64,000 nucleotides of DNA from Urechis unicinctus (taxonomy: Eukaryota > Annelida > Polychaeta > Xenopneusta > Urechidae), in the NCBI GenBank assembly GCA_034190875.2, contig CM067343.1, positions 29,060,580-29,124,579 of the forward strand, written 5' to 3'. Numbering within the stretch: position 1 is the stretch's first letter; every line of letters begins with the position of its first letter. The notes under the pieces are model-generated. The model saw only the letters and a program-made list of their open reading frames with translations, had not been told where the DNA came from and did no database searches. Below, one piece after another: positions 14,555 to 26,653 of the stretch. The translations under genes and the position numbers were made by a program.

Positions 14555-15050
14555 TTCTTCTCACCGTCTCCGTGTACCATCGTGCAAAAGCTGAATTGCA
14601 GCTGATGGAATGTCATGGTAATATTCCAAGATCAGTGCCCGCATGTTACAGGGCACCTCCAGTTCTGTCCCGTGTGCATAGTTATTTGTCTTATAGATAG
14701 TCCAATCTATGAGATGATCAGTTCTTTGTGCATCCAGTAAGACTTTGATGCTCCTCAGCATTGTTAAACCACTACAAAATCAGGGCCAGGTCCATATCTT
14801 GACCTTGTGCAGACCACATGTCTGCAGTGGATAATCCCCAGGATGATGGATTCTCAAACCACTGAGGATCCGCATTAGTGACCGAGTAACATGATACTAC
14901 CGCCTCTGTTCCCTGTCGAGTGACAACAATGTATGATAGGTCGCGGACGAGATTGATATTCAGGCCTCCAGGATTCCACATAAGCCGTGGCTCCTCTTCG
15001 ACCTCGCTAACCGCACTCTTGTTTCTGTGCATTCTGTGTCTTTGCACACA
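14555..15050 (-). mobile_element. Ty3/gypsy pol fragment (fossil)
   Basis: Two short minus-strand frames in this stretch resemble the linker between RNase H and integrase of Ty3/gypsy elements, including a pattern like 'GTELEVPCNMRALILEYYHD', which matches the usual zinc-binding H2C2 region. No LTR or other domain is visible next to it. It is an old, short, broken remnant. Assignment rests on this local pattern only. Confidence 0.45.
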
Positions 15051-15319
15051 GGTTACGGTTCTGGAACATGGAGTATAATAATGACTTGTTGCCTCCCACT
15101 CCCCGGTTCCCTCTGTAAATTGTCTTCACGGGTTTTGTCTGTGGCCTTCCCGTGCAATACCTCTTCCTGGTGGCCTGCATTGCCCTGAGCTCGATCTATA
15201 CCCCCTACCCCGCCCTCCGATAACTCCCAGCAAGAAACCTGCAGCCTTAGAGATGTCAGCCTTTGCCAGCACGTTATTGAATACATGTGATGTTCACACG
15301 ACATTTTGCATTGGTGCAA

Positions 15320-18300
15320 GTGATGAGCAAAGGTGGGTTGTCGATCGTAACGTTATGATGTGATTTGCAACTCGCTGTAGGGCTGTACAGTGAGGAAGGT
15401 TAGGTTTTGGTAACAATAGTAGTTAGAAGAATTTAGATATGAGCGTTGGCAATCGAGGGAAGATCAAGAATGGGGGAAAACGCTGACATGGGTAAATTAT
15501 CCTCAAAGGCTTACCTGATTGGCTGAGAAACAGGGCTTGAATGAATTGAATCGTATATTTAAGCCACAACAAATTTACCTATATTTGTGCAAAGGATAAC
15601 AGCACATCCTTATGCTATCAATTTTTATTATCTTCTGGCTGTAGTCTTATATGTGGCGGAAAACTGTTCGGTAAGAATCGCCCCCAAAACATGTAATGAG
15701 AGAAAATACAAGCTCTAATGCAAATATCATGTATCGGAAAAGCAACATTGAATGTGCTGCCTTAATATATTTGTAAGTGTTAATGGTTGGAGAGCGATAT
15801 GTGACGTTCGAAAGACATGGGTAACACGTATAACACGGTGCATGATTCGTTATCGATATAACCTGCGTTATGATAAAAGGAAACGTCAAGTTTACTCAAC
15901 AGGTGCGTAGACGACGTGGACAAATCGGTTATATCACAACTTAATTTGATGTCTTCCTAAAAAAAGAACTGTAAAAACGCTTTACTTACTTCACGTTGAG
16001 ATCGCTGTATGAATTATAAATCGTTATATGCAAAAGTAAGCAGTGCCTTATGGCTTCGGCAGTTGGATGGTAATTAAGAGAAATGATGATTCAATAAACA
16101 TCTGCTCGTTTGTTCTTTGTAACTAAACTTGTATCACATTGCAGCATATCTATCGAGATTTCTGATGAGATTGATCAAGCTTAATCTCTGTAGTGCTATC
16201 ATTTACATATCGTTATCTTATCAGTCTAAGACAGTTTGAATACATCATAACGATTCATTTCCTCTTGACCACAATAACAATTTGTAATCATCTTGGTGTC
16301 ATATAACATAGTGAGTAAAATCTTAATGTAATAAGAGGACAGCATGAATAACGGAACATGATGTTGTCTGTTGCACGATGATCTCGCCTAACGCTGTCGA
16401 CGATTATGCCTTGTAGATGCCACTGACAGTCAGAATGAAGACTGATACCTTATCAAACCGAAATTTTACTTCTTATGTGTGTTTAATTTTCGATAGGGAT
16501 ATAAGATAGAAAAATCGACTCAGCTCCAAGGCGGCATCAACTGTTCACGGGTAACTGACTATCCCCAGATTTGACAACATATTGATCTATCCAATAGATG
16601 AGATGTTGCATTAGAAAATGGCAAGGTTACCCGAAAAGAATCAACTGAATTTGTCATCCCTGAAAGTAATCTTGTTATTCTGTAAATCTCAAGTTATAAT
16701 GGACAGATTGAATGGCAGCATCATTGCTGATTTGATGAAATTGAAGCCAGAGCCCTCATTCATTAGGTCTCAACTCTATGAATGGCGACACAGTCGATGC
16801 ACGGAAAAAAGATATCATTACGCGGTATTGACATACACCTTCCCTTTGGGTTAACTAGGTCTACACAGAGGTGTTGGCATGATGCGTGGGTGTCCTTATT
16901 ACACAGTTTTATCTGCCGGTACTAAGTGGTGCTGCAATAGTGTGCTGGTCTCTTTACATAATGGTGATTGATTGCAAGTAATTGATTAATAACACATAAT
17001 TATGCTCGGTTTTTCTATATATGGTGCACAGTAATGCGTCTTAAATATTTAATCAAGCTTATTGCTCATGGATCAGGGTAATATATATTCAATCATTGTG
17101 ATGACAATGTAAGTTATTCATTACCATAATTGAATACATGGGATGCATCATATGTCGGTACTAAGCTTGAGGATGCTAGAAAAAGCAGCCAAACTCTCAA
17201 AAGGTACAGCTTGGTCGATGGAGCAGGCCATAAGGCAAATCTATCAACCTGTCCGGCATCACACACGCAATTTCTCCTCCTGAAGTGCACTGAATTATCG
17301 AACGCTTCATGAAGAAAGTTTTGAACAATTCACGGCCACACAGCGCTTCAGGCACAGTCTACAGCCTGATGTTGGACAGTCTCCACTTTTTGTAAATAAG
17401 AGCGACAGGCAGATCGACATATAAACGAGCCATAGTTCAAATTTGACCGCACAATGGACCTGTAAAGACACAGCTCTCCAACCTGTACTATATATATAAA
17501 TGGGGTGTGTTAATTTATTGGTAATTGTGTTCCATGAATATTTGTGCTTCATCGAATTAGGGGTACCGATGTGAAAGTAACCTCGATGGTTTGCAAGTGG
17601 TATGGTCTATTGTTGGTCTGTTGTTGATTCAAGTGGTGCTTCTGTGATGATGTACGGGGGTTTTTGGATGTTAAATGGCTACGTCATCACTGTAGGAATG
17701 TTGGTTTTGATGTCGATAATCTAGTGCTGAGTGGTGGGGTAGCGTTGACAATGTATGTCACGAGACTTAAAAACAATCCTCTGCTGATGTCTATCGATGG
17801 AAGTCCTTGACCATTGCCCCGTGATTCCCAAAATGAATCATATCAATGCACAATCATATGGAAACGCAAAATTATGTAAAATATGTGTCGTCACTCACGA
17901 TATCAACCAACACTTTCTGATAGAGTACCATCTTTTTCTTTCTTTGAAGAATTAAACCAATAGTATATTTGCCTCATTGTGACGTTTCATTCTAACCAAT
18001 CATACCGTTCACACTTAGACGGCCAAATGTGATAAAGCGGAAGTGGAACTCGAGAGGTTCCATACACTTAATTGCGTTCGATACCGGATTTAATGACTTG
18101 ATGTCACCATAACTCATGTGATTAGAATTCTGAATAATAACATGAAAGTTAGGCGGGCGTTAAGGAATAAAATGGACAAATTATGCGAAAGGTCTATCCC
18201 AGCGACGAACTTATGAAATAGTTTTATTGAGGGGCAATGCGCCAAGTGAGGAATATTCTTAACATGGTAAGTCGGAGGATCAATGGTTCAAAAACATTTG

Positions 18301-20035
18301 CTCGATCGTATGTAATTATATTGGAATTGCAACGACACTGCATTCGGCAAAGAGGTCTTGATGTGATTAATCGAAGGCATCCGGGGTGTCATAAATTATA
18401 CCGAATTGTCTCATCAATCGGGCGCCCCAGTTACAAGAAGCAGGAAATGAAATTGGTAACTTGAGTAAATCAAAACAATGATTCCCTTTAGGCCGGATTA
18501 CCTGTTTTGCGATGCATTATCCGAACTCTATCTTTGGTTCAAGGTCAAGACACGTGGTCGCTTTCAATGTAGCCATATTGATTAAACAAACCAACTGAGT
18601 GATACCAATTTCAGCTGGCTCAATATCATTCATCGCAACAATGAATTTGATTCATATTATGCAAAGGGTATGTTAAGCTATAAAATCTAATCCAATTAAA
18701 CATATAACATGTAAGCCTCAAAACGTATCATATCTCCTGATGGGCAACAGAAATGACCTACAAGTTGAACGCAATAAAAGAAGGGACATTTCAAAGTGGT
18801 CGTACGATATTTAACTAGATATACCTATCAAAGCAATTAGCCGTCGCCAAGAAAACAAAATGGTAACATAAATGTCTTACTAGTTGACATTTCATGCGAG
18901 ATAAAAGCTTATCGAAGCAAGAGGCCGTTATTACGGCCACAGAAGGGACAAGACGCAGATTCATCTGATGCAGCTTGTCTTCTTATGCAATATTTATTTA
19001 TCCATTATATTGTGTATAATACATTACACATTGCACCTATTCCTACAACATAGGTCTTCATTGTGATTACGATGCTTGGTTTATTAAATACATTGCACAA
19101 GCAGACATCGTTTAAGAGTCATATGCGACGAAGTTGACATTCACAAGCAGACTTCCACTGTGAGATATATGCGACGAAGAGGATTGATAGTTCTATATGC
19201 TATAATAGCCGAGTGGAGACATTAATGCAGGTATATTTAATTCATATGTATACGAAACCTTGCTTTGGCATGATGCCATTCAACATCTGTAAGCATACTA
19301 TCAAATGTAGATTGTGAAAAAGCACGTATATGAGGTGAAGGCATATAGGTGACAATCTCAGGAGTAGATATTAAATATGTACATGTTTATGACGGCTTTT
19401 ATATGTTTTTCTTTTGAGCCACACATTGGAAAATAACTCATTTAAAACTCAAGATGTGAAACCCTGATATATACTCCTGTGCGCGTGATTATGCTGATTT
19501 GGTAATGCATAATTTGGATGAAATTTTCCAGCAGCTGACGGGACAAAGCAGAGGAGTGTAATCAATTAAACCGCGTTTTACAGAAGGATATCAAGACAAA
19601 TTCAGCTGTTCTCGATTATGGCGGACCAGTGCTATCCAAGATGTTGTTTTGTCTCGATAGTCAAAAAAGTCTCGATGAACAAAAGCATTACCAAACGCAT
19701 TTGATGCTCATATATTAATTTCCAAATGTTCATATTAACCCGCCCACGTTACAATTAGAATCCTGAGTAAACAATGCATTATCTTTGACATTACTGATCA
19801 AACAATAGATCAATAAAAACCGAAGCTTTATCATATATTTATGTTTGTTTCAAAAAAAGCTTAATGAATTTATATTGTTTAACTGCTCATTGTTGAACCA
19901 GAATATCGAAAATACTGTCACGCTGCACGTATAAATGAAAGGTGAGAGGAAAGCTTAACCTTGGGTGAGTAAAGTAAGAATAAAATATCTGATATTTGAA
20001 TACATTCAAAAGATCGTCATCCTTGGGTATGTATA
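15320..20035. other. No supported gene
   Basis: A+T-rich DNA with only short frames (up to about 80 codons) of no recognised family. A 48-base direct repeat of two units lies at 19094-19189, each unit opening 'cacaagcagac' and closing near 'atgcgacgaag'. I saw no RNA gene or named repeat. Confidence 0.5.
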
Positions 20036-20036
20036 C

Positions 20037-20121
<85 letters not shown>

Positions 20122-20175
20122 TATTTATATATATATAAATATATAAATGTATATATTATATTATATATATATTTG

Positions 20176-20230
<55 letters not shown>
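20036..20230. repeat. Imperfect (AT)n microsatellite ending in a T run
   Basis: About 190 bases of interrupted AT repeat that ends with a short run of T. No terminal repeats or retroposon body were found next to the T run. Confidence 0.95.
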
Positions 20231-20232
<2 letters not shown>

Positions 20233-23200
20233 TACATACATATGTTAACATTTCCATGTAAATATGTTAATCTTAATATTATGGCAAATCCAATCTACAT
20301 AAAAGCATAAGGCAAAGTAAACTCCACAAATATTTGTCGTCACTCAGGAACAATTTTTATATTAATTAGACACTTATCAACGTATCTAAACTTTCATAGG
20401 GACTGAATACTCCCTTTTTTGTGCAGCACAGGTGTGATGTTCTGATTTACAGAAACATTGCCGTTGCTCTTGAAGATTAAGCCGTGAAATGCCCTGACTG
20501 TCACAATAATTTCTGTCCTTAGCATCGTGAATTATCACTGGGAAAGCAGACGGGCGTTAGGAAATACCGAAGACTTATGACACGGGGTGGTCAATCACAT
20601 GAACAACTCATATGAAATAATCACTTTATCATCAGTTTTCAAATTGACTGTTTTGTTTGGGTAGCAATCTTTACAGCTCTCTTAATAAGCAGTTTTGCCC
20701 AAAGTTAGGGATATTTTTTTCAATTACACTCACCGTGAAATGGTAATTCTGAGGATCAGTCCATGAAAAATATTTCTTCGTTCATCTGAAGTTATAGTTG
20801 TTTTATAACGACATTGCTTTCAGTAGAGAGATCTTATCGCATTAATCCCTTGCAAGCTGTCCACAGATATCACTCATTCTAGTCGCAGGCTCTGCAAGTT
20901 GGAATGACGCATCACTCCGGCATGTCACATCAAGGAAAGTACAGCCATAATAGAGACGCCATCGCATGTGATTAAGCTGGCGTAGTATTGAATTAATGAC
21001 ATACAGAATCGAAGCAAACAACCTTGATCAATCAGCTTGTGTAGGCTGACAAGTTATGTTTTGAGGGATGTACAAAAACCCCATGCGTTTGTCACAATTG
21101 CATGGGGGTTCGAAAACATACGATAGCTTTTTACTGACACGGTCAATGATGTATGTTTATAAGGTTCAAAGGCATAATTAGATGATTATATACCATTTTT
21201 GAAAATAATGAGAATGCTTATTGTGTGCCTCTTGAATGATAGCAAATATTGGAATAGAATAAGTGGCTAACATAAGCGCCAACAATCACAGTAACGCAGG
21301 GCTGAGTTATTGCAACAAGAGAATGGCCTCAGGCACCACGAGCTTCACAAATGACAGATGCATAGAATTGCCTGGAATTGGTTTGCCACAGGTCATCATG
21401 AAATATGCGACGGCTCATGAATATACACTGAGCTTAATGACCATTGGATCTCAGCCTCCACCTTGGAGGGTTGTATACCCTTGAGCAGGTAATATATAAA
21501 TATGGCACGGATTTAACAGTCCACAATGAAGTTGGGACCGTCAGTGATTAATTGGTTGATATATTATCGATAGCACAATAAGATTTTCTTCACACACAGA
21601 CTTAATCATTGTTGATTGTTTACTTGTAATATATCAGTCACGTCATTGCCGAACCAATTACGAATGATAAGACCCCTATATTGTTGATATGTCTTAATCG
21701 TTTTAATTAATCTATGCAATCATGCTTGCAGTTTTGGGGCAGTTTATTACAAATAAATAAAAGAGCAGCCTGTTATACAAAGTCATTACTCACGAACAAT
21801 CATGCTTTTCCAAGGATAATAATATCATCACCAGGCGCAGGTGTCTTATCTGATGATAATAACAACTGGAGCCAGCAGCAAGAGACCATGTTATCGTCAA
21901 ATGGCAGCTCTGATACAGACCCTGTGATTGAATCATGGCAATATCTCTGATGTCCCCTGGGTATAAGAACTTTTTTGAAGTCGGTCATGTATTGTGATGG
22001 GGCATATACCAAGCAATTAGCTCTATATACTAATGGTTAGACATGGCTATTGGTCTGATTGAGACAGTCCATTGTGATATTGTAGCATGCTTGCGAGTTA
22101 TTGAATAAGCGGAGTGCCTTGCTTTGGAAGAAACCAGAAGACCATTAGCTTATTGGTAGAGTGGCTGTGTCAATGGAGGCAGTATTTAGATATATTTCCG
22201 ATACCGGCTTGCTCAAACGAGGTATGATTAACTCGGTATGTCGTATTTATGTTGAATCACTCGCTACATCACTCCATCTCATGCCACATGAACCGGCGTC
22301 TTAATTGTTCTACGTCGTAGTAGTAATGATATACGAACACTGCAAGCGAAAGCCTCTTTTGTTTCAATACTCAAACCCGAGAAGCAGGTGTCGAGCATGC
22401 AAAGTTGCAAATTTATTTGTCAAAATCTGTTTGTGCTGATGCTGTCGTTTGAGATTCAATTACCCACAGAGATATCGAGGAATCCGTCCTTCAACACAAG
22501 CTCAGCAGATCGACATGCGATATCCCTACAAGTCTTTTTTTATATGTGAATAGGTATTTTACATTTTCAGATGTCTACGGCACATTGAGCAAGGGGCTTT
22601 GAATACTGGATATTCCATACTAGAGCTTTGTAAAGCCCGTGAATGTGACAATTTTTCCCCAGTTCCCGAAAATGCTGTTCAATTTAAAATAATTTACACA
22701 TTATCATTACACCACACACGTCATTGTATTTCAATCGCATCGTGATTGACATAGAATGGCTATCACGCGTACGACATCAATGCTATCCTCTTCTTGTTAA
22801 ATAAATATCGGCATGGTTATCTGTGTTAGCGGTCATGCTCATAAGACTAGTCCAATCTAATTATAAGCCTTTTATCACCTTACATGGTCACTGGTATCTT
22901 ATGGGGCTCTGTTATTGAGACTACTAACCTTACCATCCTCAGTCAAAAAAAACATTAGGTTGCTGACCATTCTTTTTTCTGCTGAAATTTCGAACGGTTT
23001 TTCAACCAACGAGCATCAGTGCGATTTCGTTATAAAACTCCTCACTTTCACTCACTCCATTCGAACCGTGACCGGTGTTTCTACCTCCTCCTCGCCAGTC
23101 TTCACTGCTCAGATCAAGTCTCTTGTCAATAGCCAACAACAGCATTTTCGCAGACATCGATTCATCGCTCCGACTTCCCACTCCTTCGCACCAGCGTTTT

Positions 23201-23390
23201 AACCAGGTTTGTTTACGGCATTTGCATCTTGAGTTGGTCATATATCGTCCATAGCTTACTTGTTACAAGTCATTCGCGTGCTTCTTAAATGTGTGGAATT
23301 TTTATCGCACTCCTTGAGCCCTAATACCTTGTATACATCTTACAGCAGCCTTCTTTTTCTTCGATCTAAAAGTAAACAAACTGGCCATTA
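20231..23390. other. No supported gene
   Basis: No domain-bearing frame was found. Frames of 73-95 codons at 21263-21484, 21714-21950 and 22915-23202 have no recognisable family features and are likely chance. Confidence 0.5.
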
Positions 23391-23393
23391 TGG

Positions 23394-23395
<2 letters not shown>

Positions 23396-23485
<90 letters not shown>
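23396..23485. repeat. (AT)n microsatellite abutting Polinton copy 1
   Basis: About 90 bases of perfect AT repeat that ends exactly where the Polinton terminal sequence AGTAGTATA begins. Confidence 0.97.
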
Positions 23486-23489
<4 letters not shown>

Positions 23490-23765
23490 GTATAGGGATT
23501 AGCGGTTCTGGCACACCAGTCTCATATGATTATGACACACCTATCTCATATGGTGCAACCCAGAAAACACACACACGCACAGGCTGACTCACATGTGCGA
23601 GCGGTACTGGCACACCTGTCTCATATGATTATGACACACCTATCTCATATGGTGCAACCCAGAAAACACACAGGGTGACTCACATGAGCCAGCGAACCGC
23701 TCGCACCCCCCTCCCCCCACCATATGAGCCCAGCCCTTCCAGCCCCTATGGTATAGGCCCACACC
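23486..23765 (+). repeat. Left terminal repeat of Polinton copy 1, with internal tandem duplication
   Basis: It begins with AGTAGTATA and ends with the same 'atatgagcccagcccttcc' and 'tataggcccacacc' blocks as the copy 2 terminus. Unlike copy 2 it holds two tandem units of about 95 bases (from about 23502 and 23601), each with a 'ctcatatgattatgacacac' block. The matching right terminal repeat is not in the window. Confidence 0.85.
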
Positions 23766-23770
23766 AGTAG

Positions 23771-24740
23771 TTAGTCACCGTAGAGGTTATTGAGTGATAA
23801 ATATCTGCGACCGTCGCTGTAAGTTCCATTTTTCACGCGGTTGAGGTCCTGTATAAACTGGGCAACCTTAGCGTCGTTCTTCTCGATAAAGTCGGGATCG
23901 GGACGAGCGGTTATCAATCTCATTGTAAAGAGCTTCCAACAGTAGAAAGCCCCCGTCGGCCTCTCTGTGGTCCCACTCGGTCTTCCCAACCAAGGACCGT
24001 GATGCTCCTGTTCCAAGCCCAGGCAACTATTAAACCTCCCGTTCGCACTATAGTCGCCGTCTTCAAGCCCCTCCACCCCCGCCCCACCCCCAAGCCACCG
24101 TCTCCTTATACTTCTTCCGATCCTTGTGATACACCTGGTTATACGTCTCAGCTCTCCTCAGGTCCTCAAAGGAGCACAACCTGAAAACGCAGTCGACAAA
24201 CACCCAGATGGTCGCCAACGGACTGTGGTGCAACCCCAACAGAACCTGAGGCTTATACATATTCGGAATCACCCTCCCAGGACTCCGAGTGTAGGGGCAC
24301 TTTATCTCGAGCAACACAACCTCCTCAGGATGCCCCAGACAGACAGCATCCACTCCAGCCTGCCGGATTGGGAGCACACAAAAGCCATCCGGAGAGTAGG
24401 CCGTCGCGCCGCCATCAATATAGATATTATTTCCGTAGACCTTGGTGTCGTACACCTTCTCCAATACCGCAATTGCAACCTCCTCAAAAGTCGTACCCCA
24501 GAGGCAGGGTGCGCTAAAGCGAACACCCCCGTTGCTAGTTTTTTCTGTCAGCTTCTTGCTATAGCTGCTGAAGTAGTTTTGCCCTATGATAGAGGAGTAG
24601 TCACTTCCTCCAACGCAGCCCTTCCTCATGGTCTCCCACTGGTCCGTATTTTGTTTGACTCCAGTATGATCGTTGCAGAAAGATTTTATCGCCGCCTCCA
24701 TTATATCTAGCAACCCCCACACTTCAAATGGACTGTCCGG
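23771..24740 (-). pseudogene. YqaJ-type viral nuclease gene, Polinton copy 1
   Basis: The minus strand carries the hallmarks of the YqaJ/lambda-exonuclease fold: a GGSDYSSIIG block near the N-terminus, a FEEVAIAVLE helix and the catalytic LEIKCPYT (E-x-K) motif. In phages and large DNA viruses such enzymes resect DNA ends for recombination or replication; in Polintons they are a known accessory. The gene is broken in this copy. The matching gene in copy 2 is split by a BEL/Pao insertion. It lies at the far left of the element, directly inside the terminal repeat, and is transcribed towards it. Confidence 0.8.
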
Positions 24741-24741
24741 G

Positions 24742-25296
24742 TCATACCTTAGCAGGTCTTGGGGGCGATTCTGCCGCTTTCAAACATTTTGCTTTAATGT
24801 CACTTTTCATTTGACTATATTTCATGATCTCGACCGAAACGAGCTTAAACTCATCATCTGAGATATACCCATCTTCAAGCGCCGCCGATACAATGTCAGC
24901 AATGGTATTCAATTTGCTCTGAGCGAGAACGCGGATCTTGTCACGCTTTTTTAACTTAATGGTCAGCCGCCTACTGATGAATTTTCCAGCAATTACAAGT
25001 AGCCCACATGCGGCTCCTGTAGCACCCAACACTGTGGCAATAGGAATGGCAACTATTGTAGACATTACACCTGCACCACTTGCGCCAAGACACATACCCA
25101 CAGCAACTAAAGTAGTGTCTACAGCGTCCACTGAGTTTACTGCACACCTATATTTTTTGTACATAGCACCATATTTTTCAATTTCTTTCTCAAGGTATTG
25201 CTTCTTAAGACTGATCTCATTCAGCCGATAGGAGTGCCCCAGACCACATAGAGGAGGCTCTGGATTTAACGGTGCAGTCGTTGGTTGTTGTTTCAT
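24742..25296 (-). CDS. Polinton small hydrophobic/coiled-coil protein, copy 1
   Basis: An open frame of 184 residues. The N-terminal third is charged and helical (about residues 25-50, with LKKQYLEKEIEKYG). A Gly/Ala/Val-rich hydrophobic region follows at about 62-107 and looks like two membrane segments, then a basic stretch (RRLTIKLKKRDK) and a C-terminal helical part with the phrase LEDGYISDDEF. I recall proteins of this shape beside capsid genes in other invertebrate Polintons, but their function is not established. The downstream nuclease gene on the same strand starts close by, suggesting shared transcription. Confidence 0.7.
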   Translation of the reverse strand: MKQQPTTAPLNPEPPLCGLGHSYRLNEISLKKQYLEKEIEKYGAMYKKYRCAVNSVDAVDTTLVAVGMCLGASGAGVMSTIVAIPIATVLGATGAACGLLVIAGKFISRRLTIKLKKRDKIRVLAQSKLNTIADIVSAALEDGYISDDEFKLVSVEIMKYSQMKSDIKAKCLKAAESPPRPAKV

Positions 25297-25317
25297 ACTG
25301 TCTTTGTATACATAAGT

Positions 25318-25983
25318 CTATATATCAAGTTCAATTAGGAGTGAAGCTACAGACCAAGTCGCCCCTCTGTTTTGTGTGGTTGTATAAAAGTTAATAATGT
25401 TGCCTTGTTCTAGCTGTAAAGACTGGTCTAAAGTTATTACAACAGCCCGTTGGTTAGCAGGCTTACTTATTCCTACCACTTGATTTGTTCCATTAATAAC
25501 AGGAACGACTGATATAGGACCAGCATCAGCACCAACACCCGAAGACAACCCCATACGAATGATCTTGCCATTACATAACATGGTATATCCACAGCTTGAG
25601 TCATGTGAGTCTCGACCCCTAGCCCCATGGCCAAACGACCACTCATATCCTCTGCGAAGGGGGCCACTTGCTTCTGCCCATATAGTAATGAGTGGTTTCG
25701 TCTTTTCATCTACGTATCGTCTCAGGTACCTGTTCTGCTGTCTATATTCAGCATCAATATACTTTTTATGAACAGCATCCTTCGGTGAAGTCGGGTCTCC
25801 CAACTCAACGATTTTATTATCTCCCATTTCAAGGTCTCCAGTCATAGTACCGCCACTTTTATCCATTTTGTTTGAGTCACCAATAGATACATAGGTCTTT
25901 GTGGCATATTCCGATAGGTCGGCACCCTGAACAGTGCTTGCCGGTTTTTGCCTAGGTCCATAAATACTCGTTTTTATTGACAT
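25318..25983 (-). CDS. Fibre-like protein with phage-tail-type motif, Polinton copy 1
   Basis: An open frame of 221 residues. At about residues 43-75 it has the pattern GGTMTGDLEMGDNKI...GDPTSPKDAVHKKYID, which closely resembles the collar repeat of phage tail fibres and occurs in fibre-like proteins of other Polintons. A short helical neck (about 75-100) leads to a C-terminal beta-rich domain of about 115 residues ending WSVASLLIELDI, a plausible trimeric head. An attachment role is inferred. The start overlaps the end of the upstream gene by 10 bases, so the two are probably co-transcribed. Copy 2 has the same protein with one extra collar repeat. Confidence 0.75.
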   Translation of the reverse strand: MSIKTSIYGPRQKPASTVQGADLSEYATKTYVSIGDSNKMDKSGGTMTGDLEMGDNKIVELGDPTSPKDAVHKKYIDAEYRQQNRYLRRYVDEKTKPLITIWAEASGPLRRGYEWSFGHGARGRDSHDSSCGYTMLCNGKIIRMGLSSGVGADAGPISVVPVINGTNQVVGISKPANQRAVVITLDQSLQLEQGNIINFYTTTQNRGATWSVASLLIELDI

Positions 25984-26647
25984 CTTGTAAATTTAAGAAC
26001 AACGCTAACAGGTAAGTCGTGGTTATCTAATAGCCTTCCTTTATTATCGCGTAACTGAACCTTTAACTCATGCACTGTTCCACTAGTGACAGGCTTACAG
26101 ACAGGATTAGCGATGTTCGTGGTTATAATATCACCGAAAGAGCCACCCTCTAAGCCAACAACTTCAAGAAGCGTAGTGGGCGCACCATCTAGCATGTTGT
26201 GTGTGGTACTGACTTTATCGAGGTGAAATAAATTGTGTTAAAGATGCTAAAGTTGATGGGCCGGTCACCTATGTAAGTACCTTCAGGTATCACCCCCCAC
26301 TGAGGCCGTCAAGACCCACCGATTGTTACACTCCGCCTGTTATGTGCGCACCCACATTTTCTGGAACTGGCAATAACCCCATTTAAGCATATGCAAACCC
26401 TACCTAATGGTGTAATATGCTCCTGAAGAAGGCTTAAGCTCCAGAGGCCTGGTTTTAATGCAGCATATCCTCTCTCTTCTGAATTCCTTGACCGCCATGC
26501 AATGCTCTCGTCTGATTCTAGATTGTACCAGCCCACAGTATACGTGATTGACCCTAGGCCAACACATAGATCGCCCGCAGTGTTGTCAATAGGTTTTTGC
26601 AGGGACACAGCACCGCCGCTTTGAACATTTGACAGAATGTGATACAT
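25974..26647 (-). pseudogene. Probable capsid-type (jelly-roll-like) protein, Polinton copy 1
   Basis: The minus strand encodes a protein rich in short beta-strand patterns, with a C-terminal phrase ELKVQLRDNKGRLLDN followed by LPVSVVLKF. A closing pattern of this kind is shared by many Polinton proteins suspected to be minor capsid or penton-like. The start ATG at 26647 faces the ATG of the next gene only six bases away. The gene is broken in this copy. Penton identity is a guess; a virion-protein role is likely from the neighbours. Confidence 0.5.
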
Positions 26648-26653
26648 AGCACT

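Noticed and set aside
15053-15319. 88-codon minus-strand frame next to the gypsy fragment
   Set aside because: No pattern of gag or pol could be recognised in it.
22140-22215. tRNA-like A-box phrase near 'agcttattggtagagtgg'
   Set aside because: No B box or acceptor-stem pairing could be found at the right distance.
24126-24710. 194-codon plus-strand frame opposite the Polinton nuclease, with an equal frame at 38491-39075
   Set aside because: The opposite strand carries the recognisable YqaJ motifs. The two copies are so similar that equal length adds no support.
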